Shown: in pieces, positions 5,745-14,253 of the stretch | Layout of the letters: each line of letters starts with the position of its first letter | Position numbering within the stretch: position 1 is the first letter of the stretch | Assembly: GCA_947374485.1 (NCBI GenBank) | Contig: CANCCF010000065.1 | Span: 1 to 19,489 of the forward strand | Direction of reading: 5' to 3' | DNA length: 19,489 bases | Source of the DNA: Comamonadaceae bacterium | GTDB taxonomy: Bacteria > Pseudomonadota > Gammaproteobacteria > Burkholderiales > Burkholderiaceae_C | Translations under genes and position numbers: made by a program | The notes under the pieces: generated by a model | What the model was told of the DNA's origin: nothing | The model's database searches: none | The model's input: only the letters and a program-made list of their open reading frames with translations

Positions 5745-7352
5745 ATGCAACTCACCCTCTGGACATACGAAGGCCCGCCGCACGTTGGCGCGATGCGCAT
5801 CGCCACCGCCATGACCGACGTGCACTACGTGCTGCATGCGCCCCAGGGCGACACCTACGCCGATCTGCTGTTCACCATGATCGAGCGCCTGCCGCGCCGC
5901 CCCCCGGTGACCTACACCACCTTCCAGGCACGCGACCTGGGTGGCGACACCGCGCAGCTGTTCAAGGACGCGGTGGCTGTTTCTTTTGAGCGTTTCAAAC
6001 CCAACGCCATGCTGGTGGGTTCGAGCTGCACCGCCGAGCTGATCCAGGACGACCCGGGTGGCCTGGCGGCCGCGCTGCAGCTGCCCATTCCCGTGGTACC
6101 GCTGGAACTGCCCGCCTACCAGCGCAAGGAAAACTGGGGCGCGTCTGAAACGTTTTATCAGCTGGCCCGCCGCCTGGTAGCGCCCAAGGCTGCTCCCGTG
6201 GATGACACACCGCGCAAGCCCCGTTGCAACATCCTCGGCCCCACCGCCCTGGGCTTTCGCCACCGTGACGACGTGCGCGAGATCACCCGCCTACTGACCG
6301 ACATGGGCATTGAAGTCTCTGTGGTGGCGCCACTCAACGCCTCGGTGCGCGATGTGCAAAACCTGGCGCAAGCCGACTTCAATGTTGTGCTCTACCCCGA
6401 GATTGCCAGCACCACCGCGCAGTGGCTGCAGCGCCAGTTCCAGATGCCTTTCACCAAGACCGTGCCCATGGGCGTTGCCGCCACGCGCGCCTTTGTGGCA
6501 GAGGTGGCTGGCCTTGCAGGCATCGAGGTGACGGCTGCCCTGACGGCCAAGCTCGAAGAAAACCTGCATGCCGAGTGGTACGCCCGCTCGGTGGACTCGA
6601 CTTACCTCACCGGCAAGCGCGTCTACCTGTTTGGCGACGCCACGCACGTGGTGGCCGCGGCCCGCATCGCGCACAACGAAATGGGTTTTGAAGTGGTGGG
6701 CCTGGGCACTTACAGCCGCGAGTTCGCGCGCGAAATCCGCGACGCCGCCAAGCTCTACGGTGTGGAGCCGCTCATCACCGACGACTACCTGCAGGTGGAA
6801 GAACAGATCCGCGCCCTGCAGCCCGAGCTGATTCTGGGCACGCAAATGGAGCGCCACATTGCCAAGCGCCTGGGCCTGCCCTGCGCCGTGATCTCCGCCC
6901 CCGTGCACGTGCAGGACTTCCCCGCCCGCTACGCCCCGCAAATGGGTTTTGAAGGCGCCAACGTGCTGTTCGACACCTGGGTGCACCCGCTGATGATGGG
7001 CCTGGAAGAGCACCTGCTGGGCATGTTCCGCGAGGACTTTGAGTTCCATGAAGGTGCAGCGCCTTCGCATCTGGGTTCGACACGTCCGGCCGCTGCAACG
7101 CAAGAGGTGGTTGTGGTCGCCACAGCTGCTGCACCCGCTGCCGCTGTATCGGAAGCAGCCAGCGCCGAGGCCGTGGCAACCGTCGGAACCCTCGCACAGT
7201 GGTCCACCGAAGCCGAAAAAGAACTGCAAAAAATTCCCTTCTTTGTGCGTGGCAAAGCGCGGCGCAACACGGAGCGTTTTGCCCTGGAACAGGGCGTGGT
7301 CACCATCACCGTGGAGACGCTTTACGATGCCAAAGCCCACTTCAGCCGCTAA
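5745..7352 (+). CDS. bchB: BchB, dark-operative protochlorophyllide reductase subunit B
   Basis: BchB is the catalytic partner of BchN. The 535-residue protein has Asp36 (QGDTYADL), the unusual fourth ligand of the NB-cluster, and Cys95 (GSSCTAEL) in the conserved pocket near the substrate. Downstream marks include PVVPLELPAYQRKENWGASE, GDATHVVAAARIAHNEMGFEVVG split over about 300-325, and ISAPVHVQDFPARY. After the NifK-like core comes an Ala/Val-rich linker (about 435-475), then the small C-terminal domain (AEKELQKIPFFVRGKARRNTE onward, about 482-535) found in chlorophyll-type B subunits and thought to cover the active site. ATG 5745 follows GAGGA with a nine-base gap. The last 26 bases overlap the preferred bchH start, suggesting translational coupling. 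Confidence 0.97.
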   Translation: MQLTLWTYEGPPHVGAMRIATAMTDVHYVLHAPQGDTYADLLFTMIERLPRRPPVTYTTFQARDLGGDTAQLFKDAVAVSFERFKPNAMLVGSSCTAELIQDDPGGLAAALQLPIPVVPLELPAYQRKENWGASETFYQLARRLVAPKAAPVDDTPRKPRCNILGPTALGFRHRDDVREITRLLTDMGIEVSVVAPLNASVRDVQNLAQADFNVVLYPEIASTTAQWLQRQFQMPFTKTVPMGVAATRAFVAEVAGLAGIEVTAALTAKLEENLHAEWYARSVDSTYLTGKRVYLFGDATHVVAAARIAHNEMGFEVVGLGTYSREFAREIRDAAKLYGVEPLITDDYLQVEEQIRALQPELILGTQMERHIAKRLGLPCAVISAPVHVQDFPARYAPQMGFEGANVLFDTWVHPLMMGLEEHLLGMFREDFEFHEGAAPSHLGSTRPAAATQEVVVVATAAAPAAAVSEAASAEAVATVGTLAQWSTEAEKELQKIPFFVRGKARRNTERFALEQGVVTITVETLYDAKAHFSR

Positions 7353-10300
7353 GCCGGTCGGCGTCAATATGCGCGTGGTGCTCATCACCATGGACACGCA
7401 CCTGGCCAGCGCCGCGCAGCGTTCCACCGCGGCCTTGCAGCAGCAACTCCCCGGCCTCGTCTTCAGCACCCACAGCGCGTCTGAGTACCGCGCCGACGCT
7501 CCGGCGCTGGCGCGTTGCGTGGCCGACATCGGCCGGGCCGACATCGTCATCGTCACCATGCTGTTCATGGAAGACCACTTCCTGCCGGTGGTGGACGCCC
7601 TCAAGGCGCGGCGCGAACAGTGCGACGCCATGGTCTGCATCATGTCGGCCCCGCCTGTCATGCAGCTCACGCGCATGGGCAAGTTCAGCATGGGCGGCCA
7701 AAGCGGCGGCCTGATGGGTCTGCTCAAAAAGCTGCGCCCCAGCGCCAAGACTTCGGGTGACGGCTCGGCCCCTGCCGCCTCGGCCGGCGCCAAGCAAATG
7801 GCCATGCTGCGCCGCCTGCCCAAGCTCTTGCGCTTCATTCCCGGCACGGCGCAGGATGTGCGCATTTTCTTTTTGGTGATGCGCTACTGGCTGGCAGGTT
7901 CCGAGCACAACATCACGAACATGGTGCAGCTGGTGGTGGGCCGCTATGCCGCAGGCCCCCGCGAAGCGCTCAAGAAACTGGCACACGCCCAAGACCCGGT
8001 GGAATACCCCGAGGTGGGCCTGTACCACCCGCGTGTGAACGGCCTCATCACCGAGCAACTGGCCGATCTGCCCAAAGCCAAACCCCAGCAAGCCACCGTG
8101 GGCCTGCTGCTGATGCGCTCCTATTTGCTGGCAGGCAACGCCGCCCATTACGACACCGTGATCCAGGCGTTGGAAGCGCGCGGCCTGCGTGTGGTGGCGG
8201 CCTTTGCCAGCGGTCTGGATGCGCGCCCTGCCATCAACCAGTACTTCATGGAAAACGGCCGCAGCACCATTGACGCGCTGGTCTCGCTCACCGGCTTCTC
8301 ATTGGTCGGCGGCCCCGCCTACAACGACGCCCACGCCGCCGAAGCCATGCTCACCGCGCTGGACGTGCCCTACATTGCCGCGCACCCGGTGGAGTTCCAG
8401 TCGATTGCCGAATGGGCCAGCTCCGCACGCGGCCTGCTGCCGGTGGAAAGCACCATCATGGTCGCCATCCCCGAGCTGGACGGCTCCACCGTGCCCATGG
8501 TCTACGGTGGCCGCCCGGGCGCTGCGGGCACCACCTGCAGCGGCTGCGCCCGTGCCTGCGCCTTCACCGAGGCGCACCAGTCGCAAGCCATGTTTGCCTG
8601 CACCGAGCGCATTGACATGCTGTCCGACCGCGTGCAGCGCCTGGTACGTCTGCGCATGAAGGCTCGCGCCGAGCGCAAGGTGGCGCTGGTGCTGTTCAAC
8701 TTCCCGCCCAACGCGGGCAACATCGGCACTGCCGCTTACCTGGGCGTGTTTGAGTCTGCCTTCAACACCTTGAAGACTATGGCCAACGAGGGCTACCGCG
8801 TGGACCTGCCCGAGAGCGCCGACGACCTGCGCATCCGCATCCTGGAAGGCAATCGCGAGCAATACGGCGCGGAGGCCAATGTGCACCACCTGATTCCCGT
8901 GGCCCAGCATGTGCAGCAGGAAACGTATTTGTCCGAAATCGAAGCGCAATGGGGCCCGGCGCCCGGACGGATTCTGAGCAATGGCAACGGCCTGTTTGTG
9001 CAGGGCGTGCAGTTCGGCCAGGTGCTGGTGTGCATACAGCCCGGCTTTGGCTACGAGGGCGACCCGATGCGCCTGCTGTTCGAGAGTGGCTTTGCCCCCA
9101 CCCACGCCTTCAGCGCCTTCTATCGCTACCTGCGCTCGGAGTTTGATGCCGACGCGGTGCTGCACTTTGGCACCCACGGCGCACTCGAATTCATGCCCGG
9201 CAAGCAGACCGGCCTGTCCGCCAAGTGCTGGCCCGACCGCCTGATTGGCGCGCTGCCCAATATCTATCTCTACGCCTCCAACAACCCGTCCGAAGGTGCA
9301 CTCGCCAAGCGCCGCGGCAGCGCCACGCTGGTGAGCTATTTGCCGCCCACGCTGGCCGAGTCCGGCTTGTACAAGGGCTTGGTGGAACTCAAGCAGACGT
9401 TGGAGCGCTGGCGCGGTCTGGATGCGGTGCAAAGCGAAGAGCGCAGCGAACTCGCCACCATGATCCATGAGCAAGCCCTGGCGCTGGACCTGAAGGCCCC
9501 CGCCTCCATCGCCCACACCGCCGCGCTGATCGAGCCCTGGATTGATGCCCTGCAAGCCCAGCTGCTGGAGCTGGAATACGCCCTCATCCCCGAAGGCCTG
9601 CACATCCTCGGCCAGCTGCCCACGCGTGCCCAGCGCCTCACCACATTGCAAGCCATGGCCCAAGCCATGGGTCTGAACCAACCTGCTCTGCTGGAACAAC
9701 TGGTGGATGGCGCCAGCACCGAAGCCCTGGCCCGCCTGGCGCCCAACCTGGAAGCCGCCCAACGCGAAGCCCTGCAGCAACTGGTGCGCTCCAACACCCT
9801 GCTGCAAGAAGACCACGAGATGATGGGCCTGCTGCGCGCGCTGGACGCCCGCTACACCCTGCCCGCTCCGGGAGGCGACCTGCTGCGCAACCCCGAGGTG
9901 CTGCCCACCGGGCGCAACCTGCATGGCCTGGACCCGTTCAAGCTGCCCACCACCTTTGCCGTGCGCGACGGCCAGCGCCAAGCCGAAAAACTCATTGCCC
10001 GCTTTGCCGCAGACGGCGGCGCCTACCCCGAGTCGGTGGCCATGGTGCTGTGGGGTACCGACAACCTCAAGACCGAAGGCAGCCCCATGGCGCAAGCCCT
10101 GGCCCTCATGGGCGTGTTGCCGCGCTTTGACTCCTATGGCCGTCTGGCCGGTGCCACACTCATCCCGCTGAATGAACTGGGCCGCCCGCGCATCGACGTG
10201 GTCATCACCCTCTCGGGCATCTTCCGCGACCTGCTGCCCATGCAGATCAAGCTGCTGGCCGAGGCCAGCTTCATGGCCGCCAGCGTCGACGAGCCGGTGG

Positions 10301-11124
10301 AACACAACTTCATCCGCAAGCACGCCCTGGCCTTCATGGCCGAGCACGGTGGCGACATCGAAGCCGCCTCGCTGCGCGTGTTTGGCAACAACGAAGGCGC
10401 CTACGGTTCCAACGTGAACATGCTGGTGGAAAGCTCGGCCTGGGACAACGAAGACGAGCTCGGCAACACCTTCACCGCGCGCAAGGGCTTTGCCTACGGC
10501 CGCGAGGGCCGCCCGGTGCGCAATAACACCCTCCTCAAAAGCGCGCTGGCCAATGTCTCGCTCACCTACCAGAACGTGGATTCGGTGGAGCTAGGCGTGA
10601 CCAGCATAGACACTTACTTTGACACCCTGGGCGGCATCAGCCGCGCCGTGCTGCAAGCCAAGCACGACCGCGATGGCGATGCCGCTACCGCCCCCCCGGT
10701 GTACGTGGGCGACCAGACGCAAGGCGACGGCGTGGTGCGCACGCTGACCGAGCAAGTGGCGCTGGAAACCCGCACCCGCATGCTCAACCCCAAGTGGCAC
10801 GAAAGCATGTTGCAACACGGCTACGAAGGCGTGCGCCAGATCGAAGCGCATTTGACCAACACCATGGGCTGGTCCGCCACCACCGGTCAGGTCCAGCCCT
10901 GGGTCTACCAGCAGCTGGCCCAGACCTTCATGCTCGACCCGGCCATGCGCGAGCGCCTGGCCACCCTCAACCCCACCGCGTCGGCCAAGCTGGTGAACCG
11001 GTTGCTGGAGGCCTCGCGCCGCCAGTACTGGGCGCCAGACGCCGACACCATGAAGGCCCTGCAGGACGCAGGCGCCGAAATGGAAGACCGCCTGGAAGGC
11101 ATTTTCGAAGGAGTCCCCGCATGA
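7327..11124 (+). CDS. bchH: BchH, magnesium chelatase large subunit H
   Basis: BchH binds protoporphyrin IX and, with the AAA+ subunits BchI/BchD (outside the window), inserts Mg2+ as the first committed step. At 1265 residues it is typical of the CobN/H-subunit family. Signatures are RVVLITMDTHLASA at about 16-29, a cysteine cluster C404-X2-C407-X3-C411-X13-C425, LFNFPPNAGNIGTA, HFGTHGALEFMPGKQ (from His613) and NIYLYASNNPSEG. The reading frame is open further upstream inside bchB, but that part reads as out-of-frame sequence. I chose ATG 7327 (MPKPTSAAKPVG) because GGAG lies ten bases before it and it resembles N-termini of the family. ATG 7369 would shorten the protein by 14 residues. The stop overlaps the bchL start in ATGA. 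Confidence 0.96.
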   Translation: MPKPTSAAKPVGVNMRVVLITMDTHLASAAQRSTAALQQQLPGLVFSTHSASEYRADAPALARCVADIGRADIVIVTMLFMEDHFLPVVDALKARREQCDAMVCIMSAPPVMQLTRMGKFSMGGQSGGLMGLLKKLRPSAKTSGDGSAPAASAGAKQMAMLRRLPKLLRFIPGTAQDVRIFFLVMRYWLAGSEHNITNMVQLVVGRYAAGPREALKKLAHAQDPVEYPEVGLYHPRVNGLITEQLADLPKAKPQQATVGLLLMRSYLLAGNAAHYDTVIQALEARGLRVVAAFASGLDARPAINQYFMENGRSTIDALVSLTGFSLVGGPAYNDAHAAEAMLTALDVPYIAAHPVEFQSIAEWASSARGLLPVESTIMVAIPELDGSTVPMVYGGRPGAAGTTCSGCARACAFTEAHQSQAMFACTERIDMLSDRVQRLVRLRMKARAERKVALVLFNFPPNAGNIGTAAYLGVFESAFNTLKTMANEGYRVDLPESADDLRIRILEGNREQYGAEANVHHLIPVAQHVQQETYLSEIEAQWGPAPGRILSNGNGLFVQGVQFGQVLVCIQPGFGYEGDPMRLLFESGFAPTHAFSAFYRYLRSEFDADAVLHFGTHGALEFMPGKQTGLSAKCWPDRLIGALPNIYLYASNNPSEGALAKRRGSATLVSYLPPTLAESGLYKGLVELKQTLERWRGLDAVQSEERSELATMIHEQALALDLKAPASIAHTAALIEPWIDALQAQLLELEYALIPEGLHILGQLPTRAQRLTTLQAMAQAMGLNQPALLEQLVDGASTEALARLAPNLEAAQREALQQLVRSNTLLQEDHEMMGLLRALDARYTLPAPGGDLLRNPEVLPTGRNLHGLDPFKLPTTFAVRDGQRQAEKLIARFAADGGAYPESVAMVLWGTDNLKTEGSPMAQALALMGVLPRFDSYGRLAGATLIPLNELGRPRIDVVITLSGIFRDLLPMQIKLLAEASFMAASVDEPVEHNFIRKHALAFMAEHGGDIEAASLRVFGNNEGAYGSNVNMLVESSAWDNEDELGNTFTARKGFAYGREGRPVRNNTLLKSALANVSLTYQNVDSVELGVTSIDTYFDTLGGISRAVLQAKHDRDGDAATAPPVYVGDQTQGDGVVRTLTEQVALETRTRMLNPKWHESMLQHGYEGVRQIEAHLTNTMGWSATTGQVQPWVYQQLAQTFMLDPAMRERLATLNPTASAKLVNRLLEASRRQYWAPDADTMKALQDAGAEMEDRLEGIFEGVPA
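11102..11115 (+). promoter_or_regulatory. Ribosome-binding segment of bchL, identical to that of puhA
   Basis: TTTTCGAAGGAGTC includes the strong Shine-Dalgarno GAAGGAG and ends five bases before the bchL ATG. It lies within the last codons of bchH. The identical 14-mer occurs at 14235-14248 at the same distance from the puhA ATG. Confidence 0.7.
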
Positions 11125-12035
11125 TGGAAACCGCCACCGTTGCCCTGTCCCAAATCGGACGCGGCAGCCGCCCACCGGACGGCGAGGGCAGCCTGCAGGT
11201 GCAGCTCGACCCCGCAATCAAGATCGGCACCGCCAAGGTGTTTGCCATCTACGGCAAGGGGGGCATCGGCAAGAGCACCACGTCGTCCAACCTGTCGGTG
11301 GCCTTCAGCAAAATGGGCAAGCGCGTGCTGCAAATCGGCTGCGACCCCAAGCACGACTCCACCTTCACGCTGACAAAGAAGCTCATGCCCACGGTGATCG
11401 ACGCGCTCGAGGCCGTGAACTTCCACGCCGAAGAATTGCGCGTGGAAGACTTTTGCTACACCGGCTACAACGGTGTGATGTGCGTGGAAGCTGGTGGCCC
11501 GCCCGCTGGCACCGGCTGCGGCGGCTATGTGGTCGGCCAGACCGTGAAGCTGCTGAAAGAACACCATTTGCTCGAAGACACCGATGTGGTGATTTTTGAT
11601 GTGCTGGGCGACGTGGTATGCGGTGGCTTTGCCGCCCCGCTGCAGCATGCCGACCGCGCGCTCATCGTCACCGCCAACGACTTTGATTCCATCTTCGCCA
11701 TGAACCGCATCGTGCAGGCGATTGGCGCCAAGAGCAAGAACTACAACGTGCGCCTGGGCGGCGTCATCGTCAACCGCAGCGACGCCACCGACCAGGTGGA
11801 CAAGTTCAACGCGGTGTGCGGTTTGAAGACCATGGCGCACTTCCCCATGCTGGACGAAATCCGCCGCAGCCGCCTGATGAAGGCCACGCTTTTTGAGCTG
11901 GAAGCCACACCGGCGGTGAAGGCCGTGCAGGACGAGTACATGCGCCTGGCCGCCAGCCTGTGGATTGGCGGCGACCCGCTGCCCGCCATCCCCATGAAGG
12001 ACCGCGACATTTTTGATCTGCTGGGTTTTGACTGA
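11121..12035 (+). CDS. bchL: BchL, protochlorophyllide reductase iron-sulfur ATPase
   Basis: BchL is the NifH-like homodimer that hydrolyses ATP and passes electrons to BchN-BchB. The 304-residue product carries the P-loop GKGGIGKS (45-52), GCDPKHDSTFTL (73-84), and the two cysteines per monomer that bridge one [4Fe-4S] cluster: Cys133 (GTGCGG) and Cys167 (DVVCGG). Their 34-residue spacing equals the family's 97/131 pair. The first 36 residues or so form an extension ahead of the core (core begins near KIGTAKVFAIYGKG). ATG 11121 overlaps the bchH TGA and has GAAGGAG seven bases upstream, giving a strong start. This is the same 14-base segment found before puhA. bchM follows after 11 bp. Confidence 0.97.
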   Translation: MMETATVALSQIGRGSRPPDGEGSLQVQLDPAIKIGTAKVFAIYGKGGIGKSTTSSNLSVAFSKMGKRVLQIGCDPKHDSTFTLTKKLMPTVIDALEAVNFHAEELRVEDFCYTGYNGVMCVEAGGPPAGTGCGGYVVGQTVKLLKEHHLLEDTDVVIFDVLGDVVCGGFAAPLQHADRALIVTANDFDSIFAMNRIVQAIGAKSKNYNVRLGGVIVNRSDATDQVDKFNAVCGLKTMAHFPMLDEIRRSRLMKATLFELEATPAVKAVQDEYMRLAASLWIGGDPLPAIPMKDRDIFDLLGFD

Positions 12036-12046
12036 GTACCACAGCC

Positions 12047-12796
12047 ATGAACACCACCATTGCCACCAACACCATGGACGCCGCCATGGACAACGCACTC
12101 GGCCACGCCAGCTACACGCAGCGCCGCGGCCAGATCGAGCATTACTTCGATCGCACCGCTGTCGCCGCCTGGGAGCGTTTGACGTCGGATGCCCCCGTGG
12201 GCCGCGTGCGCGCCACGGTGCGCGCCGGGCGCGAGCGCATGCGCAACACCTTGCTGGCCTGGTTGCCCGAAGACCTGAGTGGCACGCGCATTCTGGATGC
12301 CGGTTGCGGCACCGGCGCCTACGCGGTGGAAGCCGCACGGCGCGGCGCCGAAGTGGTGGCGATTGACCTCTCGCCCACGCTGGTAGACCTGGCCCGCACC
12401 CGTTTGCCCAGTGACGTGGCCGCGCGCATTGATTTGCGCAGCGGCGACATGCTGGACCCGGCCCTCGGTCACTTCGACCACGTGGTGGCCATGGATTCCA
12501 TCATCCACTACTCGCCTGAAGACGCAGTGGCAGCACTGGCCAAACTGGCTGAGCGCACCAAGAGCAGCATCCACTTCACCTTTGCGCCACGCACACCCTT
12601 GCTGGCGCTAATGATCTCCATCGGCCGTCTGTTCCCACGCGGCAACCGCGCGCCCTGGCTGGAGCCCATGGCCGCTGAAAAGATTGCTGCACTGATGGCC
12701 GACCACGCTGCGCTCAAAGGCTGGCGCACCGGCCGCACCCAGCGCGTGGCCAGCGGCTTTTACCAATCGCAAGCCCTGGAGTGGAGCCGCACATGA
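12047..12796 (+). CDS. bchM: BchM, Mg-protoporphyrin IX O-methyltransferase
   Basis: BchM transfers a methyl group from S-adenosylmethionine to the 13-propionate of Mg-protoporphyrin IX, making the substrate of AcsF. The 249-residue protein has a class I methyltransferase fold: motif I RILDAGCGTGAYAVEAARRG (81-100), VVAIDLSPTLVDLA (103-116), and the acidic segment FDHVVAMDSIIHYSPED. The C-terminal GWRTGRTQRVASGFYQSQALEW is typical of BchM. ATG 12047 lies 11 bp after the bchL stop. Downstream in-frame ATGs at 12074 and 12086 would remove a poorly conserved N-terminal stretch, so the exact start is less sure than the identity. The stop forms an ATGA overlap with lhaA. Confidence 0.95.
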   Translation: MNTTIATNTMDAAMDNALGHASYTQRRGQIEHYFDRTAVAAWERLTSDAPVGRVRATVRAGRERMRNTLLAWLPEDLSGTRILDAGCGTGAYAVEAARRGAEVVAIDLSPTLVDLARTRLPSDVAARIDLRSGDMLDPALGHFDHVVAMDSIIHYSPEDAVAALAKLAERTKSSIHFTFAPRTPLLALMISIGRLFPRGNRAPWLEPMAAEKIAALMADHAALKGWRTGRTQRVASGFYQSQALEWSRT

Positions 12797-14232
12797 AGTT
12801 TGCCCAGCGCTTCCGGCAGATGGCCCAGCAGATCCCTGCCGAGTGGCTGCCGTTCGCGGACGTCGCCAGCACCGGTCTGCCGCTGCCACGCCTGCTGCGT
12901 TTGTCGCTCTTCAAAGTGACCATGGGCATGACCACCGCGCTGCTGATCGGCACGCTCAACCGCGTGATGATTGTGGAGCTGCATGTGGCCGCGTCCCTCG
13001 TCTCGCTGATGCTGGCACTACCCATGCTGGTGGCACCCTTCCGTGCTGTGACCGGCTACCAGTCGGACACGCACCGCTCGGCCTTTGGCTGGAAGCGCGT
13101 GCCCTTTATGTGGGGCGGCACGCTGATCCAGTTCTTTGGTCTGGCCTTCATGCCCTTTGCCTTGCTCAACCTCTCGGGCGAGGCACAAAACCCCCTGCCC
13201 ACCTGGATCGTCGAGGCCGTGGTGGCCCTCTCTTTCTTGATGGTGGGCGCCGGTCTGCAGACCTCGCAAACCGCAGGCCTGGCCCTGGCCACCGACCAGG
13301 CCAGCGAAGAGACCCGTCCGCGCGTGGTGGCGCTGATGTACGTGATGCTGCTGGCCGGTGCCGTGGGTGGCAGCCTGATTTTCAGCGTGCTGCTGGCCGA
13401 CTTCAAACCGCAGCGCCTGATTCAAGTGGTGCAAGGTACCGCGCTGGTGGTGCTGCTGCTCAACGCCTACGCGCTGTGGAAACAGGAAGGCCGCAACCGC
13501 GAACGCGCTGCTGCCATGAAGCTGCAAAAGCAGGAGCCTTTTTCGACGGTGTGGGGCCGCTTCATTGCCAAGCCGCAAGCCCGCCGCTTCTTGTGGACCA
13601 CCTTCCTCGGCACCATGGCCTTCAACATGCAGGACATCGTGCTGGAGCCCTATGGCGGCGAGATCTTGCACCTGAGTGTGGGGGCGACCAGTGCGCTGAC
13701 CGCCATGCTGGCCGGTGGCGGCCTCATCGGCTTTGTGCTGGCCGGGCGCCAACTGGCGCGCGGCATGGACCCGCTGCGCCTGGCCGCTCTGGGCGTGGTG
13801 CTGGGCCTGCCTGCTTTCTCAGCCGTGATTTTTTCAGCGCCGCTGGAAGCAGGCTGGCTGTTCCGCATGGGCGCTCTGGGCATTGGCCTGGGTGGCGGCC
13901 TGTTTGCCGTGGGCACCTTGTTTGCGGCTATGCGCATGGAAGGCAGTGCTTTCATCGGCCTGGCGCTCGGTGCCTGGGGCGCGGTGCAGTCCACCGGCGC
14001 CGGCCTGGCCATGTTTTTGGGTGGCGCGCTGCGCGACGGTGTGGCGCAGTTGCAGGCCGCGGGCTTCTGGGGCGCGGAGTTTGCCGACCCGGCGATTGCC
14101 TACAGCGTGGTCTACCACGTGGAAATGCTGTTGTTGTTTGTCACCCTGATCGCCCTGGGCCCGCTGGTGAGCCGCCGCAGCGCCCGGGGTCTGCCCCACA
14201 AGAATGGCGCTGCCCTCAGCGCCAACGTCTAG
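12793..14232 (+). CDS. lhaA: LhaA, LH1 assembly protein of the PucC family
   Basis: LhaA is a membrane protein of the PucC/BCD branch of the major facilitator superfamily. It helps deliver bacteriochlorophyll to, and assemble, the LH1 antenna around the reaction centre. The 479-residue product has about 12 hydrophobic segments. It shows family hallmarks GTLNRVMIVEL (about 53-63), the loop RAVTGYQSDTHRSAFGWKR, QTAGLALATDQASEETRPRV, and NMQDIVLEPYGGEI in the second half. Its place between bchM and puhA is the usual lhaA position, which favours LhaA over PucC. ATG 12793 overlaps the bchM stop and has GGAG six bases upstream; an in-frame GTG at 12781 is less likely. The last 20 residues are polar. 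Confidence 0.93.
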   Translation: MKFAQRFRQMAQQIPAEWLPFADVASTGLPLPRLLRLSLFKVTMGMTTALLIGTLNRVMIVELHVAASLVSLMLALPMLVAPFRAVTGYQSDTHRSAFGWKRVPFMWGGTLIQFFGLAFMPFALLNLSGEAQNPLPTWIVEAVVALSFLMVGAGLQTSQTAGLALATDQASEETRPRVVALMYVMLLAGAVGGSLIFSVLLADFKPQRLIQVVQGTALVVLLLNAYALWKQEGRNRERAAAMKLQKQEPFSTVWGRFIAKPQARRFLWTTFLGTMAFNMQDIVLEPYGGEILHLSVGATSALTAMLAGGGLIGFVLAGRQLARGMDPLRLAALGVVLGLPAFSAVIFSAPLEAGWLFRMGALGIGLGGGLFAVGTLFAAMRMEGSAFIGLALGAWGAVQSTGAGLAMFLGGALRDGVAQLQAAGFWGAEFADPAIAYSVVYHVEMLLLFVTLIALGPLVSRRSARGLPHKNGAALSANV

Positions 14233-14234
14233 AT

Positions 14235-14248
14235 TTTTCGAAGGAGTC
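14235..14248 (+). promoter_or_regulatory. Ribosome-binding segment of puhA, identical to that of bchL
   Basis: TTTTCGAAGGAGTC ends five bases before the puhA ATG, in the 21-bp gap after lhaA. It supports strong initiation of the reaction-centre H subunit and repeats the bchL segment base for base. Confidence 0.7.
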
Positions 14249-14253
14249 ATGCC

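Noticed and set aside
4332..6263. Long open frame on the minus strand (about 640 codons) opposite bchF-bchN-bchB
   Set aside because: It is the reverse of strongly recognisable bchN and bchB coding sequence. Its product is a Gln/His/Gly/Ala-rich composition without domains, as expected for antisense frames in GC-rich DNA.
7039..7326. Upstream extension of the bchH reading frame within bchB
   Set aside because: The extension codes for Arg/Pro/Lys-rich sequence unlike any chelatase N-terminus, while the bchB frame codes for the conserved C-terminal region there.
6291..7865. Minus-strand open frame of about 520 codons across bchB-bchH
   Set aside because: It spans a junction of two real genes on the other strand, has no ribosome-binding site or domain, and shows antisense composition.
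8299..10347. Long open frame on the minus strand (about 680 codons) opposite bchH
   Set aside because: Same composition artefact: no recognisable motif, and it lies wholly within conserved BchH coding sequence.
12781..12792. GTG at 12781 as lhaA start
   Set aside because: ATG 12793 has GGAG at the right distance and forms the ATGA overlap seen elsewhere in the operon.
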